Part shown: positions 59,326 to 64,000 of the stretch, one piece after another
How the letters are laid out: every line of letters starts with the position of its first letter
Numbering within the stretch: position 1 is the first letter of the stretch
DNA from: Sambucus nigra
Taxonomy: Eukaryota; Streptophyta; Magnoliopsida; Dipsacales; Adoxaceae
DNA: 64,000 bases
Direction of reading: 5' to 3'
Assembly: GCA_949130495.1 (NCBI GenBank)
Contig: OX422209.1
Location: 698,917,257-698,981,256 of the forward strand
The notes under the pieces: generated by a model
Databases searched by the model: none
Seen by the model: only the letters and a program-made list of their open reading frames with translations
What the model was told of the DNA's origin: nothing
Translations under genes and position numbers: made by a program

Positions 59326-60655
59326 ATGGAATTACTATCTGCCAATGATACAAAGCTGATGCAGCAATGCCATGAATATTATAAAGCTGACCACACAGAC
59401 CTAAGTGCATCAGAAGTTGCCGACATCCTTGGCCATGGGGCTTCAGAGCAGGCAGTGGAGGCATATCAGCACTTGAAGGATTTACTTGATCGAGCTGTGG
59501 CCAATAACGTGGCCTATTATGAAATGATCGAGGATCTTCAATGTACATTGGAAGATCTCCAGAATCAATACAAGGAATCAACTACCTTGTTGCATGAGGG
59601 GTATGAAAAGAAGTATCAACATCTTTCTGCCGAGAAGGGCTATGACAAACTCCTTACTGGATATGATGTCCGGGAGAGGACCCTAAAGGGAGAAGTTGAA
59701 GCTTGTAGACAAATTGCTGAGCTGCTGGAGCAAGAGAATAATAATTTGCAGAAAGAGCTAGCACAATATAAGTCTGCAGCCTCTTCTTCAACAGCGGTAA
59801 TCCCAGTGACTGATGAGGGATTTTTCGTTCTTAAAGGTTGAAAATGCCAAATTAAGGCAAGAATTGGACACCTTGAGAAGGTCCAGTACCTCTACTGCTG
59901 CTCGGGGGCAAGGAAAAGGTTCTCGTGGATGAGGAAGAGTTACTCAGGAGATTGTCGAGGAACAAAATACTCCACCTACTCGGGGTCGATCAAGAACTCT
60001 TCGTCATTCTATTGAATAAGCTCGTACTTAGTCAACACTGGAAACTCAAGCGTACCAATTGAATGCAAAAGATCGGGCTTTGACTGAACTGTCCAAGAAA
60101 GTTAGAGATTTGGAACAAGAACTCTCTACAAAAGAATCAGAGTTGGAGACTAATAAACTTTTCATCCAGAGTCTTCATAAGAAGCTTGAGAGGTTAACTT
60201 TTCAATTCCATAAGCAGCCCAGGGAATTTTGGATGGCTAGGTATAACGAGGCACTATTCCATTTAGATGCTCGTATCCAGAATGCCAATAATTAGGGCTA
60301 TAAACAAGGCTGGCTGAATGCCTTATGTGTGATGAAACTCGAGCAGGGACACTATTTGTGGGATTATTATGATCCTGGGGTACTTGAATTGCCTGTGCCA
60401 CCGTTCAACTTGGATATGGAATGGATCCCAGCTCGTGCCATTACTCAGAGTTTACTTGCGAATTACCTCGGTGACTACAGTTTACATTCTCAGTTTGAAG
60501 TATCTCGTCCCGAGCATCTATTGGACACACCTTCAATAATGAATGTCAGAATGCTGAAGGACTTGAACTTCATTAACTCTCCTCAAACTTTAAATGATCC
60601 GCCTGCTGGCGAGGAACCTGTATCGAAGGCTGAGGGGAAAAAACTAGTAGAATAG
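59326..60655 (+). pseudogene. Second antisense gene of Tat-like copy C (coiled-coil protein, family unknown)
   Basis: Starts MELLSANDTKLMQQCHEYY. It is helical throughout, with coiled-coil stretches around LLDRAVANNVAYYEMIEDLQ, EVEACRQIAELLEQENNNLQ and LTELSKKVRDLEQELSTKES. A C-terminal globular block contains REFWMARYNEALFHLDARIQ, GYKQGWLNAL, WDYYDPGVLELPVPPF and LDTPSIMNVRML. The frame moves by one base insertion near 59836. Four stops follow at 59930, 60017, 60029 and 60293, each one C-to-T change from Arg or Gln. I do not recognise the family. The C-terminal block looks specific enough to build a profile. It could be the 3' part of the first antisense gene, but it has its own ATG beyond that gene's AATAAA. 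Confidence 0.7.
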
Positions 60656-60966
60656 GCATTTTCGATATAACAGTTAGTACACATATGTAACTTGTAATTT
60701 ATTTTGAGTTTTAATGAAAGACTTTCATTTTCTGTTTGCAAATCTGTATTGCTATTGTCTTGTGCTTGTCAAACACTTTATATTTATGCGTATGTAACAA
60801 TATTGTGTGGTTAATCGACCAACTTAGTAATAAAAAGTTACAAGTATCAGAAATGTTGCTCGATCACTTAATAATAAAGTAATGAGTATAAAAATGTTTT
60901 AAAAATTTTTCCAACCAACCAAGGTTGTTAAATTGTGCTTGTCGACCAACTATGGTCAGTGAGAGC
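60656..60966. other. 3' end of the antisense gene and start of the repeat region
   Basis: AT-rich sequence with AATGAAAGAC and TAATAAAAAG words that could act as poly(A) signals for the second antisense gene. No other content is seen. Confidence 0.4.
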
Positions 60967-61205
60967 TTATCCCCGACTAACCATACTTGGTAAATTTTTG
61001 TCTTTTTCATAAAATATGTCCGACCAGTCAAGGTCGATAAATTATCCTCGTTGACCAACTACAGTTAGTGGGTTTTTATCCCCGACCAACCATACTTGGT
61101 AAATTTTTGTCTTTTTCATAAAATATGTCCGACCAGTCAAGGTCGATAAATTATCCTCGTCGACCAACTACAGTTAGTGGGTTTTTATCCCCGACCAACC
61201 ATTCT
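60967..61205. repeat. 109-bp tandem repeat, about 2.2 copies
   Basis: Units starting TTATCCCCGACTAACCATAC recur at 60967, 61076 and 61185, exactly 109 bases apart. Each contains ACCAACTACAGTTAGTGG- and GACCAGTCAAGGTCGATAA-type inverted repeats. Confidence 0.92.
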
Positions 61206-61319
61206 TGGTTCAGTTTGGAATATTTTGTTCTTCGAGGAACTTTTGTAATAATCTTACCTCCCGACCAACATTAGTTGGCATTTGAGAGCATATTTTGTTT
61301 CCTAACCAACCGAGATTGG

Positions 61320-61865
61320 CCTTTTTAGGAGTCTCGTGTTCTCGCTCTTTTACCAACCGGAGTTGGTCTGAGTTCGAACTATCATGTCCACTAGCTCATT
61401 TACCAACCTGAGTTGGTCACGCTAGTGTACGCCTCCTAACCAAAGGAGTATAGTTTGTTCTCGCCCTTTTACCAACTGGAGTTGGTCGTGGGTTTGAACT
61501 ATCATGTCCACTAGCTCTTTTACCAACCTGAGTTGGTCACGCTAGTGTAAGCCTCCTAACCAAAGGAGTATAGTTTGTTCTCGCCTTTTTACCAACTGGA
61601 GTTGGTCATGGGTTTGAACTATCATGTCCACTAGTTCTTTTACCAACCTGAGTTGGTCATGCTAGTGTACGCCTCCTAACCAAAGGAGTATAGTTTGTTC
61701 TTGCCCTTTTACCAACCGGAGTTGGTCGTGGGTTTGAACTATCATGTCCACTCGTTCTTTTACCAACCTGAGTTGGTCACGCTAGTGTACGCCTCCTAAC
61801 CAAAGGAGTATAGTTTGTTCTCGCCCTTTTACCAACCGGAGTTGGTCGTGGGTTTGAACTATCAG
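61320..61865. repeat. 120-bp tandem repeat, about 4.5 copies, with ACCAAC-N4-GTTGGT hairpins
   Basis: The period is exactly 120 bases. CAAAGGAGTATAGTTTGTTC starts at 61441, 61561, 61681 and 61801. Each unit contains two copies of the hairpin word ACCAACCGGAGTTGGT (or CTGA/TGGA loop variants), about 53 and 67 bases apart. This lies between pol and the antisense genes, the 3' region where Tat-lineage elements often carry tandem arrays. Confidence 0.95.
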
Positions 61866-62007
61866 TGTTAACTATCAGTGTTGCTTTTATTGCTGAACAG
61901 CGTAGTGTTGTAGACTAGTATTCCCAGAAAAACTTTAGATAAAAAGATTGAAGATGGAGAAACATCATCGTTTTATTCATATTGATGAAATTGCTTTACA
62001 TTTTACA
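61866..62007. other. 3' untranslated part after integrase
   Basis: A short stretch between the tandem array and the integrase stop codon, with a duplicated TTAACTATCAGTGTT word near 61868. Confidence 0.4.
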
Positions 62008-63084
62008 TCACTGATAATACTTGCGTAGGTGTTCAGCATTCCATGCATTCTTAAATTCTTCTCCTTCTAGAGTCGCTATTCGGTAAGTTCCTGGTCGAAC
62101 AACTTCTGTAACTCGGTAAGGTCCATGCCAGTTTGCTTCCAATTTATTGTGCTTCTGAATGACCTTCTTTAGCACGTAATCTCCTTCTTTTAACTCGCTT
62201 TTCTTCACCCTCTTGTTGTAGAACAGAGTTGTTCGTTGTTGGTAAGCAGCATTCCTAATGGCTGCCTCTTCTCTAACCTCCTCGAGCATATCCAAATCCA
62301 ATCTTCTCATTAAGTCGCTGACTGGGGAATTGAAATTCAGCACTCTATGTGTTGGAAGACCCAACTCGGCAGGTATTACAGCTTCACTTCCAAATGCCAG
62401 CATATATGGTGATTCTCCAGTTGCTGCTCGGGGAGTTGTTCGGTAAGCCCACAGTACTGACTGTAGCTCATTAATCCAATTAGCTTTAGCTTCACTTAGC
62501 CTCTTCTTCAAACCATTTAGTAATGTTCTGTTCGTCACTTCAGTCTGTCCATTGCTTTGAGGATGGCCTGGTGCTGAATGAGTCTTCAAAATGTTTGATT
62601 GTCGACAATAGGCAGCAAACTCCTTGTTATCGAATTGTGTTCCATGGTCTGTGATGAAGGCATGAGGGAGACCATATCGGCAGATGATATTCTTCCACAC
62701 AAACTGGTACACCTTCTCGTATGTCATATCAATTAGTGGCTCAGCTTCTACCCACTTAGTAAAATAATCCACAGCAACAACGAGGTACTTGAATCTTCCT
62801 CTGGTCGTTGGCAGTGGTCCAACCAAATCAATTCCCCACATGGAAAATGGCCAAGGAGAAGTTATGGGTGTCAACAATGCTTGTGGAGTACGTTGGATGG
62901 AAGAAAAACGTTGGCATTTATCACATTTCTTGGCATAGGCTATACAATCAGCCCTCATCGTTGGCCAGTAATATCCCTGCGTCATCACCCTTTGCAAAAG
63001 TGTCCGACCTGCTACATGGGCTCCACAGGACCCTTCACGGATCTCTTCAATCAATTCTTTCACCTCGGAGGGGTGTACACATCT
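62008..63084 (-). pseudogene. Integrase of Tat-like copy C
   Basis: A nearly complete integrase, open from 63084 to the stop at 62008. The HHCC zinc region reads IREGSCGAH and CAYAKKCDKCQRF-like: in relatives the first residue of the EIHEG block is His and here it is Arg. The catalytic core has WGIDLVGPLP (Asp), AFITDHGTQFD (Asp) and NGQTEVTNRTL (Glu), so DDE is intact. The end contains LKEGDYVLKKV and WHGPYRVTEV, then NAEHLRKYYQ. It is one reading frame with the upstream RNase H except for a TAG at 63085-63087, where relatives usually have Leu. No chromodomain is present, as expected for Tat. Confidence 0.9.
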
Positions 63085-64000
63085 CTACAAACCTACCATA
63101 ATTCCTCGTCTATACAAAACACCATTAGTTAGTACATACCGAGCAGCTTTAAACTTCAATTTCTTTGCAGCGAGCTTATCCTCTGGCAATTCTCCCTCTT
63201 CAATATATGCCTTGATGGGATCCATCCAAGATGATCCTAAATCAAGGGTAATAACATTCATCGTCAGGTTTTCATCTATTCTCCGACTTTCCAGTACTTC
63301 AATTGGTATCGTTCTTCGCAGCTCGGTACGAGTAACTAATGCTAGTCGGGCCAGTGCGTCTGCTTGTGCATTTTCTATTCTGGGTATTCTGATCAACTGA
63401 ATGGCATCAAATTCTGTCAGTAACTCCATCAGCTTTGCATGATACTTGACCATTAATTCTCCTTTGACTGCATATGTTCCCATCATCTGATTCACAATTA
63501 ATTGAGAATCACTGAATACCATCACTTATTATGCTTCCATAATCTTTGCTAAATTAAGACCTGCTATCATGGCCTCATACTCAGCCTCATTATTGGAGGA
63601 TTTGAATTGGAATCGCAGGGCATATTCCATATCAATTTCGTCTGGGGTTTTCAAAACAATCCCTGCTCCACAGCCTGTTGTGCAAGATGATCCATCTACA
63701 TATAATCTCCATGTAAGTAACTCCTCTTCAAATTTCTTATCTGACAGTGTTCCTCGGTGAAATATCTGTTGTTTTCTTTCATCCTCCCATGGTAATTTTC
63801 GCTCCTCGTCGACCATCTCTTCTCGCCCTTTTACCAATCGGAGTTGGTCTGGGTTTGAATTTGATGATCTTTCTACATCCACAAGTCCTTTTACCAACCG
63901 GGGTTGGTCTGGACTTATGTTTGTTGATCCTGTAACATCCACAGGTTGGTCAGCGAGCAATTTTTGTTCCTCGGGGGTATCAGGATATGTAAACTCTGCT
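63085..64000 (-). pseudogene. RNase H and linker of Tat-like copy C (runs off the window)
   Basis: RNase H residues: YVDGSSCTTGCGAG (Asp), SSNNEAEYEAMIAGLNLAK (Glu), FSDSQLIVNQM (Asp) and NAQADALARLA (Asp), all four acidic positions present. Two adjacent TAA stops lie at 63526-63531 between the second and third block. Upstream, at about 63820-63950, the linker includes two near-copies of NPDQLRLVKG, encoded by the same bases as the hairpin repeat in the 3' array (see findings). Further upstream sequence (RT) is outside the window. Confidence 0.88.

Larger units (their letters stand above)
55999..64000 (-). mobile_element. Tat-like Ty3/gypsy retrotransposon copy C, 3' half
   Basis: Left to right: 3' LTR (55999-56550), polypurine tract, two plus-strand genes (56972-59111, 59326-60655), tandem arrays (60967-61205, 61320-61865), then minus-strand integrase and RNase H. 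The element runs off the right edge before RT. Extra genes in antisense between pol and the 3' LTR are a known feature of Tat-lineage elements, and so are tandem repeats in the 3' region. Confidence 0.88.

Noticed and set aside
1..64000. tRNA, rRNA or small nucleolar RNA genes
   Set aside because: No conserved boxes or cloverleaf pattern seen by eye. The short hairpins at 33098 and in the arrays do not fit any known RNA gene.

Overview
This window is plant nuclear DNA, most likely from a eudicot with a large, repeat-rich genome. It is AT-rich and has no bacterial gene organisation. It is dominated by nested, decaying transposable elements of plant lineages: Ty3/gypsy Tat-like, Athila-like and chromovirus-like elements, a Ty1/copia scrap, and hAT elements. 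The species cannot be named from the sequence. Only one short ORF (9576-10112) looks like a possible non-transposon gene.

Layout. 1-7940: the 5' part, on the minus strand, of a Tat-like LTR retrotransposon (copy A). It has long repeat-rich untranslated DNA, a primer-binding site and an LTR. That LTR is split by a 3.3 kb solo LTR of a second family (4029-7357) with a perfect TTCGG target duplication. 8180-8570: a scrap of the second family's LTR. 8926-9094: one end of an old hAT-like element, rich in CGGATA motifs. 9509-10112: TATA box and the unknown ORF. 10576-13779: a whole hAT element with TIRs, an 8-bp target duplication and a transposase gene broken by one stop and one frameshift. 13870-15093: a small element interrupted by a second, non-autonomous hAT (14115-15054). 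16500-16694: copia gag relic. About 16970-24646: a minus-strand gypsy element with an iMet-type primer site, a polypurine tract and no recognisable pol. About 25700-29830: relic of a Tat-like antisense gene (copy B). 30287-40860: minus-strand chromovirus-like element with relics of gag, protease, RT, RNase H and integrase. Its left LTR carries an insertion that may be a Helitron. 42494-55141: complete but decayed Athila-like element with both LTRs, gag, pol and a third ORF. 55999-64000: 3' half of a Tat-like element (copy C) with LTR, two antisense genes, tandem-repeat 3' region, integrase and RNase H.

How the parts relate. Every LTR element whose direction can be read points to the minus strand, except the copia scrap. 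Copies A and C of the Tat-like family together show its architecture: 5' LTR, repeat-rich leader, pol, tandem-repeat 3' region, plus-strand (antisense) spliced genes, 3' LTR. The most distinctive pattern is a short stem-loop of the form CCAAC-loop-GTTGG (or TTCC-CGGA-GGAA). It recurs in the tandem arrays of this family, and a derivative is also in frame within pol just before RNase H. All element genes carry stops or frameshifts, so this looks like a graveyard of mobile DNA rather than active genes.
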